A stretch of DNA of 64,000 nt from Steroidobacteraceae bacterium (GTDB lineage Bacteria; Pseudomonadota; Gammaproteobacteria; Steroidobacterales; Steroidobacteraceae). Made by a program: the position numbers and the translations under genes. The stretch covers positions 62,001 to 126,000 of the forward strand of contig JAHCAM010000004.1 in NCBI GenBank assembly GCA_019634895.1. The letters run 5' to 3'. Shown in pieces: positions 33,790 to 42,259 of this stretch. Every line of letters starts with the position of its first letter. Positions within the stretch are counted from its first letter, which is position 1. The notes below the pieces were generated by a model, which saw nothing but the letters and a program-made list of their open reading frames with translations, was not told the DNA's origin and ran no database searches.

Positions 33790-35090
33790 GCGGCGAGCAG
33801 CCGGTCGCGCAAGGCGCCGGGATCGGCGTCCAGTTCCTCGCGGCGGACGCTGCGATCGAGAAGCCCCGCCAGCGCGGGCGGGGGCGGCAGCGCCCTGCCG
33901 ACGAGCGGCTCGACGATCTCCGGGAACTTCGCCGGATGCGCGGTCGCGACGACGACCCAGTGCAGCCGCCGCCGCGTGCTCGCCGGCATGCGGTGCCAGG
34001 CCTCGGCCGCGACCGCCGTGTGCGGGCACAGCGCGACGCCCGATGCGCGCGCCTCGGCGCGGATGCGTGCGCGGATCGCGTCGTCGTCCACCGACAGCGC
34101 GGACAAGGCCGCGGTCAGGTGTTGGTGGTCAGGGTACAGGGAGCGGAGCCTTTCCATGTTGCTCGGGTCGCCGACATCCATTGCATTGGCGATGGTAGCG
34201 ATCGACGGCCGCGGTTGCCATCGGCCGGTCGCGAAATAGTCCGGCACGGTACGGTTGGCATTGTGCGCGAGCACGATGCCGCCGATCGGCAGTCCCATTG
34301 CGCGTGCCCAGGCGCAGGCGAGCGCGTGCCCGAGATTGCCGGATGGCACGATGAAACCGGCGTCCTGCCCGTGCAGTTCCCGTACCCGCAGGCTGGCATG
34401 GGCGAAGGCGACCGCCTGCGGCAGCAGCCGTCCGATGTTGATGCTGTTCGCCGACGACAGCCGCAGCCGCTGGCGCAGCGCGGCATCGGCGAACGCCGCC
34501 TTGGCGAGGCGCTGGCAGTCGTCGAAGCTGCCGCGCACGGCAAATGACTGCACGTTGCCGTCCCAGCAGGTGAGCTGTCGCTCCTGCAGCGCGGCAACGC
34601 CACCGGCCGGATACAGCAGCACCACCCGGAATCCCGGGCGGCCGTGAAAGGCGGCCGCCACCGCGCCACCGGTGTCGCCCGAGGTGGCCACCAGGATCAC
34701 CACCGGCCCGGCGCCGGCGCCGGCAATCCTCGCCATGCTGGCCGCCAGAAAGCGCGCACCCAGGTCCTTGAACGCGGCGGTGGGGCCGTGGAACAGCTGG
34801 AGCATCGAGCGGTCGCCCGTTTCCTGCCCGAAGGGCGTCAGCCGCACGGGAAAGTCGAAGGCCTCGGCGGCGATCGCGCCAAGCTGCCCGGCCAGCGGGT
34901 CGTCCTCGAAGTACGGCGCGAGCAGCCGCTCGGCGATGACGGCGAGCGCATCCGTGCCTCGCATCGCGTCGACCGGCGCCGGCGGCAGGCGCTCGGGAAC
35001 GTACAGGCCGCCGTCGGCGGCGATGCCTTCCACGAGCGCGCGCGAGAGCGGGACTCTTGCGCCCGCATCGCGGGTACTGACGTACTTCAC
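33786..35090 (-). CDS. thrC: Threonine synthase
   Basis: PLP enzyme converting O-phosphohomoserine to threonine, the last step. 434 residues (E. coli 428). PLP Lys is in FHGPTAAFKDLGARFLA; the phosphate loop is ATSGDTGGAVAAAF; SSANSINIGRLLPQ and PSGNLGHALACAWA are conserved. The start is the GTG at 35090 (GTGA overlap with the thrB stop), giving MKYVSTRDAGARVPLS. The open frame further upstream is a thrB shadow. Part of the thrA-thrB-thrC-NERD operon. Confidence 0.95.
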   Translation of the reverse strand: MKYVSTRDAGARVPLSRALVEGIAADGGLYVPERLPPAPVDAMRGTDALAVIAERLLAPYFEDDPLAGQLGAIAAEAFDFPVRLTPFGQETGDRSMLQLFHGPTAAFKDLGARFLAASMARIAGAGAGPVVILVATSGDTGGAVAAAFHGRPGFRVVLLYPAGGVAALQERQLTCWDGNVQSFAVRGSFDDCQRLAKAAFADAALRQRLRLSSANSINIGRLLPQAVAFAHASLRVRELHGQDAGFIVPSGNLGHALACAWARAMGLPIGGIVLAHNANRTVPDYFATGRWQPRPSIATIANAMDVGDPSNMERLRSLYPDHQHLTAALSALSVDDDAIRARIRAEARASGVALCPHTAVAAEAWHRMPASTRRRLHWVVVATAHPAKFPEIVEPLVGRALPPPPALAGLLDRSVRREELDADPGALRDRLLAA

Positions 35091-36016
35091 TCGCGGTCCT
35101 CGATGCGCGCGCCATCGCCGTCGATCGCGGCGGTCCAGCCGTCGGAGTCGAGTCCTGCGTGCCCGAATGCCGCCCGCATCGCATCCAGCACCTCCGCTGT
35201 CGTGCCCTCCTCGCACCAGGCGAACACCGCCGGACCGGCGCCGGAGATGGAGCAGCCGATGGCGCCCGCCGCCAATGCTGCAGCCTTCACCGCGGCGAAG
35301 CCCGGGATCAGCGGCGCGCGCTGGGGCTCGATGACGACGTCCTCGAGCGCGGTCCGGATCAGTCCGAGGTCGCCGGCCCAGCAGCCGGCGACGACGCCCG
35401 CCAGGTTGGCGCTCTGGCGCACGAACGCGGGCAGCGGCACCGCCGGCGCCAGGATCCGGCGCGCGGCGCGCGTTTCCAGCGCCATCCGCGGATGCACGAG
35501 CACGCAGCGGATGCCTGCGGGCACCGGGATCCTGCACACCCGCGGGCCGACCACCAGCACCAGCCCGCCCAGCAGGGACGGTGCGGCATTGTCCGCATGC
35601 GGCGAGCCGCTGGCGACGGACTCGCCCGCGACCGCATGCGGCAGCAAGGCCTCGCGCGCGAGCGGCGCCTCCAGCAGTTCGTTCGCTGCGACCACGGCCG
35701 CGACGGCGGAAGCCGCCGACCCGCCGAGACCGGAACCGCGAGGAATGCCCTTGTCGATGGACAGCTCGACGCCGAAGTCCGGCCGCAGCTGTTGCCACAG
35801 GGACTGGACGGCCATGCCGGCCGTGTTGCGCTCCGTCTCGCGCGGCAGCGGCTGCGCCGCCCCCTGGATATCCGCGATGCGCACGCCGGGGGGCCGGCTG
35901 CGGCTCGCGCGCACCCGGTCGCCCAGCGCGGCAAAGGCATGACCGAGCACGTCGAAGCCGACGCCGACGTTGCCGACGCTGGCGGGAGCGAATGCGGTGG
36001 CGCGATGGATCGGCAT
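35087..36016 (-). CDS. thrB: Homoserine kinase
   Basis: GHMP-family kinase phosphorylating homoserine. 309 residues (E. coli 310). ATP-binding GHMP motif GIPRGSGLGGSAASAVA, N-terminal ASVGNVGVGFDVLG and C-terminal CSISGAGPAVFAW are complete. ATG 36016 is 7 nt after the thrA stop; translation of thrC is coupled through the GTGA overlap. Confidence 0.96.
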   Translation of the reverse strand: MPIHRATAFAPASVGNVGVGFDVLGHAFAALGDRVRASRSRPPGVRIADIQGAAQPLPRETERNTAGMAVQSLWQQLRPDFGVELSIDKGIPRGSGLGGSAASAVAAVVAANELLEAPLAREALLPHAVAGESVASGSPHADNAAPSLLGGLVLVVGPRVCRIPVPAGIRCVLVHPRMALETRAARRILAPAVPLPAFVRQSANLAGVVAGCWAGDLGLIRTALEDVVIEPQRAPLIPGFAAVKAAALAAGAIGCSISGAGPAVFAWCEEGTTAEVLDAMRAAFGHAGLDSDGWTAAIDGDGARIEDRE

Positions 36017-36023
36017 GCGTCGC

Positions 36024-38513
36024 CTAGATCCTGGCGCCAAGATACGTGGCGAGGCGCAGCAGGTCGCCGAACACGCCGCCCGCGGTCACTGCCGGTCCGG
36101 CGCCAGGACCCCGGACGATCAGCGGATTCTCGCGGTAGCGCCCGGTCACGAAGCGGACGACGTTGTCGGTCAGCGCCATGTTCGCGAACGCGTGCCGGCC
36201 GTCGATTTCCTCGACCGACACGGTCGCGCGTCCGTCGGCGTTCAGGCGGCCGATGTAGCGCAGCAGCCGGCCCGATCGCCGCGCCGCCTCCAGGCGGCGG
36301 CCCATGGCCGCGTCGTGCGCGGGCAGGCGTTCCATGAATTCCGCGGCCGTGCCGGCGCCCAGTCCGTCCGGCACCAGGCTTTCGACCTGCACGTCCGCGA
36401 GCCCGATCTCCAGGCCCATCTCCCGCCCCAGGATCACCAGCTTGCGCGCGACGTCCATGCCCGAGAGATCGTCGCGCGGATCCGGCTCGGTAAATCCGCG
36501 CCGGCGCGCCTCGGCGACGATTGCCGAGAACGGCGACTGCCCGTCGTAGACGTTGAACAGGTAGGCGAGCGTGCCCGAGAACACGCCGTCGACCTCGAGG
36601 ATCCGGTCGCCGGTTTCGCGCAGGTCCCGCAGCGTCGCGATGACGGGCAGGCCCGCGCCGACCGTCGCCTCGTACAGGTAGTGGGTGCCGGCGGAGCGGC
36701 GGGCCCGCTGCAGCGCCTGGAACTCGGCGAGCGGCGCGCTGTTGGCCCTCTTGTTCGGCGTGACGACGTGCAGGCCCGCGCCGAACCAGGCGCCGTAGCG
36801 GGATGCCACCTCACCGTCGGCCGTGCAGTCGATCATCACCCGGTGCGGCAGGTGCGACGCGCCGACGTGGCCGGCAAAGCGTTCGAGATCCAGCGGCAGG
36901 CCGTCGGCCTCGAGCCGGTCACGCCAGTCCGCCAGCCCGATTTCGCCGTCGGCCAGCAGCATCCGCCTCGACGTCGCGATGCCGCGCACCCGCAGGTCGA
37001 GATTGAACTCCCGGCGCAGCCGGCCGGCCTGCGCGGCGAGCTGCTCGAGAAAAGCGCCGCCCACGGTGCCGGGACCGATCAGCCCGATCGAAAGGGTGTG
37101 CGGCGACAGGTAAAAGCCAGAGTGTACGGCACGCAGCGCCTTGGCCGCGTCGTGGCGGTCCACGACCACGGAGATGTTGCGTTCCGAGGAGCCCTGGGCA
37201 ATCGCGCGCACGTTGACGCCCGCACTGCCGAGGGCGCCGAAGAGCCTGCCGGCGATGCCATGGCTGCCGGCCATGCCGTCGCCCACTACGGCGATGATCG
37301 AGCAGCCTGACGCGGTCTCCACGTCCTGGATCTGTCCGTCGCGCAACTCGCTGGCAAACGCGCGGCGGATGGCGCGCACGGCGGCATCCGACTGCGCGGC
37401 GGGGACCGCGCAGCAGATCGAGTGTTCCGAGCTGCCCTGCGAGATCAGGATCACCGAGACGCCGGCCTCGTGCAGCGCGCCGAACAGCCGATGCGCCGTG
37501 CCCGGAACGCCGATCATGCCGGCGCCCTCGAGGTTCACCAGCGCGACGTCGGCGATGCTGGTGACGCCCTTGACGGCCCGGGTGGTCGCGGGCGAGATGG
37601 CGATGCGCGTGCCGGGCAGCTGCGGCGCAAAGGTGTTGCGGATGCGGATCGGGATCCCCTGCCCGACCGCCGGCGCCATGGTCTGCGGATGCAGGACCCT
37701 GGCGCCGAAATAGGCGAGTTCCATCGCCTCGTCGTATGACAGCGCCTCGATCACGCGCGCTTCCGGCACCTGCCGCGGGTCGGCGGACAGCACGCCGTCC
37801 ACGTCGGTCCAGATCACGATCTCGGATGCCTGCAGCAGCGCGCCGAAGATGGAAGCGGAAAAGTCGCTGCCGTTGCGCCCGAGCGTGGTCTGCAGCCCGC
37901 GCGTGTCGGACGCAACGAAGCCGGGAATGACGAGCGTCGCCTCTGCGGCGTCCGGCAGGAGCCGTCCGGCGTTCGCGCGCGAGGCTTCCCATTGCACGGC
38001 GGGTCCCAGCGGACCCCACTCGACGACGATGACGTCGCGGGCGTCCACCAGTCGCGCCGGCCTGGGGGAACTGCGCGCCGAGGGCAGCGCGGCGAACAGC
38101 CGCGCGGACCACAGCTCGCCGAAGCCGACGACGCGATCGCGCAGGTCGCGGCCGGCCGCTCGCACCAGCGCCGCCGCCTGCAACAGCTGCCGGACGTCGG
38201 CAAGATCGGTACGCAGTCGCTCGAGGTACGACGAGCATTCATCCGCCGGCAGCAGCTCGCGCGCCAGCGATTCGTGGCGCGTGGCGAGCTTGGACAGCAG
38301 CGTGTCGCAGCTTGCCGCGTCGTTGCGTTCGGCGGCGTCGAGCAGAGCGATCAGTTCGTCGGTGACACCGCGGCTGGCCGACAGCACGACCGCAACGCGC
38401 GTTTCCGGGATGCCGGCGACGATCTCTGCGACCCGCCGGTAACAGCCGGCGTCGGCGAGGCTGGAGCCGCCGAACTTGTGCACGACGTAGCTGTTTGCAG
38501 CGCAAAATGCCAC
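36024..38513 (-). CDS. thrA: Bifunctional aspartokinase / homoserine dehydrogenase I
   Basis: Fused enzyme for the first and third steps of threonine synthesis. Aspartokinase half: KFGGSSLAD at residues 13-21 and the FxLGRNGSDFSASIF catalytic string; two ACT regulatory segments at about 320-460 (GMIGVPGTAHRLFGAL; VVGDGMAGSHGIAGRLFGAL), which bind threonine in E. coli; homoserine dehydrogenase half with NAD(P) motif IGLIGPGTVGGAF at about 475-490. About 829 residues (E. coli 820). Start is uncertain: GTG 38513 (MAFCAANSYVVHKFGG) preferred, GTG 38483 and GTG 38561 possible. No Thr/Ile-rich leader peptide is visible in the 75 bp upstream. Confidence 0.95.
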   Translation of the reverse strand: MAFCAANSYVVHKFGGSSLADAGCYRRVAEIVAGIPETRVAVVLSASRGVTDELIALLDAAERNDAASCDTLLSKLATRHESLARELLPADECSSYLERLRTDLADVRQLLQAAALVRAAGRDLRDRVVGFGELWSARLFAALPSARSSPRPARLVDARDVIVVEWGPLGPAVQWEASRANAGRLLPDAAEATLVIPGFVASDTRGLQTTLGRNGSDFSASIFGALLQASEIVIWTDVDGVLSADPRQVPEARVIEALSYDEAMELAYFGARVLHPQTMAPAVGQGIPIRIRNTFAPQLPGTRIAISPATTRAVKGVTSIADVALVNLEGAGMIGVPGTAHRLFGALHEAGVSVILISQGSSEHSICCAVPAAQSDAAVRAIRRAFASELRDGQIQDVETASGCSIIAVVGDGMAGSHGIAGRLFGALGSAGVNVRAIAQGSSERNISVVVDRHDAAKALRAVHSGFYLSPHTLSIGLIGPGTVGGAFLEQLAAQAGRLRREFNLDLRVRGIATSRRMLLADGEIGLADWRDRLEADGLPLDLERFAGHVGASHLPHRVMIDCTADGEVASRYGAWFGAGLHVVTPNKRANSAPLAEFQALQRARRSAGTHYLYEATVGAGLPVIATLRDLRETGDRILEVDGVFSGTLAYLFNVYDGQSPFSAIVAEARRRGFTEPDPRDDLSGMDVARKLVILGREMGLEIGLADVQVESLVPDGLGAGTAAEFMERLPAHDAAMGRRLEAARRSGRLLRYIGRLNADGRATVSVEEIDGRHAFANMALTDNVVRFVTGRYRENPLIVRGPGAGPAVTAGGVFGDLLRLATYLGARI

Positions 38514-38588
38514 CCGCCATCTTCCCGTGGGCACCGGGGATTGGCAAGCCAGTCCGGGCACTTGCGCGTGGCTGCCGCTTACGTCAAG

Positions 38589-38972
38589 TCAGTTGCGACG
38601 CGACTGCCAGCGACGCAGCAGCCGCGTGCCTCCCGGCAGTCGCAGCAGCGCCAGCAGCAGCCGCAGCGCCAGGCGGTCGCTGCCGGACAGCGCGAACTGC
38701 CGGTGCATGGGCTCGTACAGCGCGGGACGCTCTTCGATGCGTTCGACGGCGCGGGCGCGGAACTCGAATGCGCCTTCGGCGCTGCGCAGATGCCATCGTC
38801 CGCCTTCGCCGCCGTCGATCTCCGGATCCGTGACGGCCGCAGGCAGCTCAGGTCCCTCGTAGCCGCTGCAGACGATGAGACGGGCGCCGTCGCCATCGAC
38901 ATGCCGCAGCACCATGCGGCCCGCGGGTCCGCGGCGTTCGACGAGACGGAACAACTGCGCCGAGTTCGGCAT
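38589..38972 (-). CDS. Small unknown protein at the head of the thr operon
   Basis: A 127-residue soluble protein beginning MPNSAQLFRLVERR, with a beta-rich first half (GRMVLRHVDGDGARLIVCSGYEGPELPAAV ...; GGRWHLRSAEGAFEFRARAVERI) and a basic, Leu-rich tail (LALRLLLALLRLPGG). No family was recognised. Amino-acid composition and the third-position GC bias look like a real gene. It begins right after a TATAGT -10-like box (6 nt), so the message may be leaderless; its stop is 75 nt before thrA on the same strand, so it may be the first gene of the thr operon. Confidence 0.7.
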   Translation of the reverse strand: MPNSAQLFRLVERRGPAGRMVLRHVDGDGARLIVCSGYEGPELPAAVTDPEIDGGEGGRWHLRSAEGAFEFRARAVERIEERPALYEPMHRQFALSGSDRLALRLLLALLRLPGGTRLLRRWQSRRN

Positions 38973-38978
38973 CGGCGG

Positions 38979-38986
38979 ACTATAGA
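38979..38986. promoter_or_regulatory. Shared symmetric -10 core between the unknown gene and methyltransferase gene
   Basis: ACTATAGA contains the palindrome CTATAG. It reads TATAGT on the minus strand, 6 nt before ATG 38972, and TATAGA on the plus strand, 10 nt before ATG 38997. Only 24 bp separate the two start codons, so this core would have to serve both genes. Confidence 0.45.
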
Positions 38987-38996
38987 CGTTTGCGGC

Positions 38997-40370
38997 ATGA
39001 TGCGCCCCATGGTGCCGCCCGCGACGCTCGCTCCGCTGCTTGCCTGTCCCGCCTGCGGGACCCGGCTGACCGGCGACGCCTGCCTCGCCTGCCGCATCGA
39101 CTATCCGTCGCTGGCGGAGATTCCCTGGCTGATGCCGGACCCGCGCGCCTCGCTGATCGAGTGGCGCGGCCGGCTGCATCACCTGCTGACGCACTATGGT
39201 GCCGAGGCCGCACGGCAACGGGCGGCGCTCGCGCGCGTGGCGCCAGGCGGCCTGACGCGGCAGCGCCTCGAACGGGTCGCGGCCGCATTCGACGACCAGG
39301 CGGTGCGCCTGCGCGAGCTGCTGCAGCCGCTCGGTCTCGAACGGCGCCACGAGGCCCATGCCGTGCACGTGGCGCTGGGGACCGAACTGCCGCTCACGCA
39401 GGGCCTCTCCAGTTACTACGCCAACCTGCATCGGGACTGGTGCTGGGGCGACGAGGAGAACGCGGCGGGCCTTGCCGCAGTCCTGCAGGCGCTGCCTGCC
39501 GGCACCCGCCCCGCGCGCGTGCTGGTGCTGGGCGCGGGCGCCGGCCGGCTTGCGTACGACCTGCACCGGACGCTGGCGCCGGAACTCACCGTCGCGCTGG
39601 ACTTCAATCCGCTGTTTGCGATCGCGGCGCGGCGCATCGCGGGCGGCTTGCCGCTCGAGCTCTACGAGTTTCCGATCGCGCCGCGCACCGTCGCCGACCA
39701 CGCGCTGCTGCGCCGCCTGTCGGCGCTGGCGCCGGCGCCCGCCGGGCTCGAGTTCGTGCTGGCCGACGCGACGGCGCCGCCGTTCCTGCCCGCCGCATTC
39801 GACCTGGTGCTGACGCCCTGGCTGATCGACGTGCTGGGCGAACCGGTGCCGCGCCAGCTGCAGCGCATCAATTCGCTGTTGATGCCGGCGGGCCTGTGGG
39901 TCAATCACGGTTCGCTCGCATTTGCCGATGCCGACCCGGCGCTGGCGCTCACGCTGGAGGAACTGCTGGAGTCGTTGCCGGATGCCGGCTTCTCGCGCCC
40001 CGCTGCCGCCGAAGCTCAGCTGCCGTACCTGTCGTCGCCTGCCAGCCGGCACGCGCGGCTGGAGACCGTCATCACCTTCTGCGCGCGCAAGGAGCGCGAT
40101 GTTGCGGCACCGCCGCGCGGCCGGGAGCTCCCGGAGTGGCTGCGGCGCAGCGACCTGCCGGTGCCGCCGCTGGCGCAATTCCGCGCGCAGGCGCTGTCGA
40201 CGCGCGTGTACGCCTTCCTGCTGGCGATGATCGACGGCGAGCGCACGGTCCGCGACATGGCGCGGCTGATGGAGCAGCAGAAGCTGATGGCGGCCGAGGA
40301 TGCGGAGCCGGCGATCCGGCGCTTCCTGCTGCGCGCGCTGGAGACTTCCGGTGAGCGCCCGTCGTTCTGA
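38997..40370 (+). CDS. Zinc-ribbon SAM-dependent methyltransferase, N2227-like
   Basis: A 457-residue protein in three parts. Residues 17-32 form a CxxC-x8-CxxC zinc ribbon (CPACGTRLTGDACLAC), as in Trm112-like ends. The middle is a class I methyltransferase with motif I VLVLGAGAGRLAYDL near 175-190 and LDFNP as motif II. Just before it, LSSYYANLHRDWCWGDEEN resembles the N2227/carnosine-methyltransferase signature; this assignment is from memory. The last 75 or so residues (LSTRVYAFLLAMIDGERTVRDMARLMEQQ ...) look like a winged-helix or PqqD-like domain. ATGs at 38997, 39000 and 39009 are all possible. The stop codon abuts tRNA-Lys. Substrate unknown. Confidence 0.8.
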   Translation: MMRPMVPPATLAPLLACPACGTRLTGDACLACRIDYPSLAEIPWLMPDPRASLIEWRGRLHHLLTHYGAEAARQRAALARVAPGGLTRQRLERVAAAFDDQAVRLRELLQPLGLERRHEAHAVHVALGTELPLTQGLSSYYANLHRDWCWGDEENAAGLAAVLQALPAGTRPARVLVLGAGAGRLAYDLHRTLAPELTVALDFNPLFAIAARRIAGGLPLELYEFPIAPRTVADHALLRRLSALAPAPAGLEFVLADATAPPFLPAAFDLVLTPWLIDVLGEPVPRQLQRINSLLMPAGLWVNHGSLAFADADPALALTLEELLESLPDAGFSRPAAAEAQLPYLSSPASRHARLETVITFCARKERDVAAPPRGRELPEWLRRSDLPVPPLAQFRAQALSTRVYAFLLAMIDGERTVRDMARLMEQQKLMAAEDAEPAIRRFLLRALETSGERPSF

Positions 40371-40445
40371 TGGTGGGCCGTGTTGGAATCGAACCAACGA
40401 CCAACTGGTTAAAAGCCAGATGCTCTACCACTGAGCTAACGGCCC
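40371..40445 (-). tRNA. tRNA-Lys (TTT)
   Basis: A 75-nt cloverleaf on the minus strand: acceptor GGGCCGT/ACGGCCC, D arm GCTCAGTGGTAGAGC, anticodon loop CTTTTAA (anticodon TTT), T arm GTTGGTTCGATTCCAAC, with encoded CCA at 40373-40371. The CCA directly abuts the methyltransferase stop codon on the other strand, leaving no room for a terminator. A TATGAT at 40466-40461 (minus) is a possible -10. This tRNA is a substrate of MnmA, encoded in the same window. Confidence 0.97.
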
Positions 40446-40487
40446 GTTACGGCGGCGCGCATCATAACCGATCAGGATGACCCGGCG

Positions 40488-40895
40488 ATGATCGAGTACT
40501 ACCCGCAGCTGCGTGCCCTGCATATCGCCGCCGTCATCGTGAGCGGCTCGCTGTTCCTGCTGCGCGGCCTGCTGGCCCGGTCGGGCCGCGGCGGCCTGGC
40601 GCTGCTGCCGTTGCCGCGGTACCTGAGCTACGCGGTCGACACCGCGCTGCTGCTGTCGGCCCTGGCGCTGGTCGCGGTCCTGCCGGGGGCGACATTCGTG
40701 ACCGGCTGGCTGTACGCCAAGCTGGCGCTGCTCCCCGCGTACATCGCCCTCGGCTGGCTGGCGCTCAGGAGCAGGGCCGGCAGCGCGCGCCAGCTCCTGT
40801 GCCTCGCCGGTGCCCTGCTCGCTTTCGGCGCGATGATCGCGATCGCGCGCTCGCGCGACCCGCTGGGTCCGCTACGGCCGTTGTTCCAGGGTTGA
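40488..40895 (+). CDS. SirB2-family membrane protein
   Basis: A 135-residue integral membrane protein with four predicted helices, starting EYYPQLRALHIAAVIVSGSLFLLRGLLA and with the SirB2 string YLSYAVDTALLLSALALV. SirB2 was named from a Salmonella invasion screen; its molecular function is unknown. It ends 7 bp before the convergent queC stop. ATG 40488 follows a weak ribosome site. Confidence 0.88.
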   Translation: MIEYYPQLRALHIAAVIVSGSLFLLRGLLARSGRGGLALLPLPRYLSYAVDTALLLSALALVAVLPGATFVTGWLYAKLALLPAYIALGWLALRSRAGSARQLLCLAGALLAFGAMIAIARSRDPLGPLRPLFQG

Positions 40896-40902
40896 GCCGT
40901 CG

Positions 40903-41598
40903 TCAGCGGTAGCGCGTGGGATCGGCGACGGCCGCCTGCTCGAATCCCGAGCGGCGCAACCGGCAGGAGTCGCAGCGGCCGCATGCGCGCCCGGTCTCGT
41001 CCGGCTGGTAGCAGGAGACGGTGATCGAGTAATCCACGCCGAGCGCGATGCCGCGGCGGATGATGTCGGCCTTCGTGAGTTCCATCAGCGGCGCCCGGAT
41101 GCGCACTGCACGGCCTTCGACCGCGGCCCTGGTCGCGAGCCTGGCGACCTTCTCGAAGGCGGCGATGAATTCCGGCCGGCAGTCGGGATAGCCGGAATAA
41201 TCCACGGCATTCACGCCGATGTAGATGTCGCCGGCTCCGACCACTTCCGCATAGCCGAGTGCGCAGGCGAGGAAGACCGTGTTGCGGGCGGGCACGTAGG
41301 TGACCGGGATGCCCTCACCCGGATGCTCGGGCACGGCGATCGCCGGGTCGGTGAGGGCCGAGTGCCCCAGTTCGCCGAGCGGCATCGGCAGGATGCGGTG
41401 CAGGACCGCGCCTTGCGCACGGGCCACGCGCCGGGCGGCGTCGAGTTCCGCGCGATGCCGCTGGCCGTAGTCGAACGACAGCGCGTGGCAACGATGCCCG
41501 TCCGCCCGCGCGATCGCGAGCACGGTTGCCGAGTCGAGCCCGCCCGAGACGAGCACGACCGCGGACGCAGCCTGCGGCTCAGCGGCCAGGGACGTCAC
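40903..41598 (-). CDS. queC: 7-cyano-7-deazaguanine synthase
   Basis: ATP-dependent enzyme making preQ0 from 7-carboxy-7-deazaguanine for queuosine synthesis. 231 residues. PP-loop [11 protein letters not shown] at about 15-25, and zinc ligands Cys196, Cys206, Cys209 and Cys212 ([17 protein letters not shown]). It starts inside queE (20-nt overlap), so QueE and QueC are translationally coupled. No preQ1 riboswitch-like structure was noticed upstream of queE. Confidence 0.96.
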   Translation of the reverse strand: MTSLAAEPQAASAVVLVSGGLDSATVLAIARADGHRCHALSFDYGQRHRAELDAARRVARAQGAVLHRILPMPLGELGHSALTDPAIAVPEHPGEGIPVTYVPARNTVFLACALGYAEVVGAGDIYIGVNAVDYSGYPDCRPEFIAAFEKVARLATRAAVEGRAVRIRAPLMELTKADIIRRGIALGVDYSITVSCYQPDETGRACGRCDSCRLRRSGFEQAAVADPTRYR

Positions 41599-42250
41599 CC
41601 CAGAGGACCTTGTGCAGCTGCAGCTGGAACCGCACCGGCAGCCGGTCCGCCAGGATCCAGTCGGCGAGATCGCGCGCGGGGAGCTCCTGCCAGGACGGCG
41701 AGAACAGCACCGGGCAGACAGTGTCCAGGCGCTCGCGGCGCAGCCGCTCGCGCGCCCACTCGTAGTCGGCGCGGCCGCAGATCACGAACTTGAGCTGGTC
41801 CGTAGGGCGCAGTCCCTGCCGCGAGAGGTCGAGGTTGCGCTCCGATTCGCCGGAACCCGGGGTCTTGACGTCGATGACCCGGACCACCCGCGCATCCACG
41901 CCGCTCGCGTCCAATGCTCCGCTGGTTTCGAGCGACACCCGGAAACCGGCGTCGCAGAGCGCCACGAGCAGGTTCCGGCACTGCTTCTGCGCCAGGGGCT
42001 CGCCGCCGGTGACGCAGACATGCTGCGCAGAAGAGGCGCGGGCCTCGTCCACGAGCGCAGCGACCGTACGCCACTCGCCGCCCTCGAAGGCATAGGCCGT
42101 GTCGCAGTAGCGGCAGCGCAGCGGGCAGCCGGTCAGCCGGATGAAGAAGGTCGGCCAGCCGGACGCATCCGCCTCGCCCTGCAACGAGCGGAAGGTCTCG
42201 GTGATCCTGAGTCGCGCCGCGGCGGGTACCGCGGCGGCTTCGGCGGACAT
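41579..42250 (-). CDS. queE: 7-carboxy-7-deazaguanine synthase
   Basis: Radical-SAM enzyme converting CPH4 to 7-carboxy-7-deazaguanine. 223 residues. The 4Fe-4S Cys triad is Cys42, Cys46 and Cys49 ([15 protein letters not shown]), with [24 protein letters not shown] before it and the GGEPLAQ motif after it. It lies 9 nt after cpoB and overlaps queC by 20 nt; the cpoB-queE-queC order is conserved in many gammaproteobacteria. Confidence 0.96.
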   Translation of the reverse strand: MSAEAAAVPAAARLRITETFRSLQGEADASGWPTFFIRLTGCPLRCRYCDTAYAFEGGEWRTVAALVDEARASSAQHVCVTGGEPLAQKQCRNLLVALCDAGFRVSLETSGALDASGVDARVVRVIDVKTPGSGESERNLDLSRQGLRPTDQLKFVICGRADYEWARERLRRERLDTVCPVLFSPSWQELPARDLADWILADRLPVRFQLQLHKVLWGDVPGR

Positions 42251-42259
42251 CGGCCCTCC

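Noticed and set aside
38514..38588. Threonine attenuator (leader peptide and terminator) before thrA
   Set aside because: No short open frame rich in Thr or Ile codons and no U-run hairpin is present in the 75 bp.
42251..42259. preQ1 riboswitch before queE
   Set aside because: cpoB ends 9 nt before queE, leaving no space for an aptamer, and none was seen upstream in the operon.
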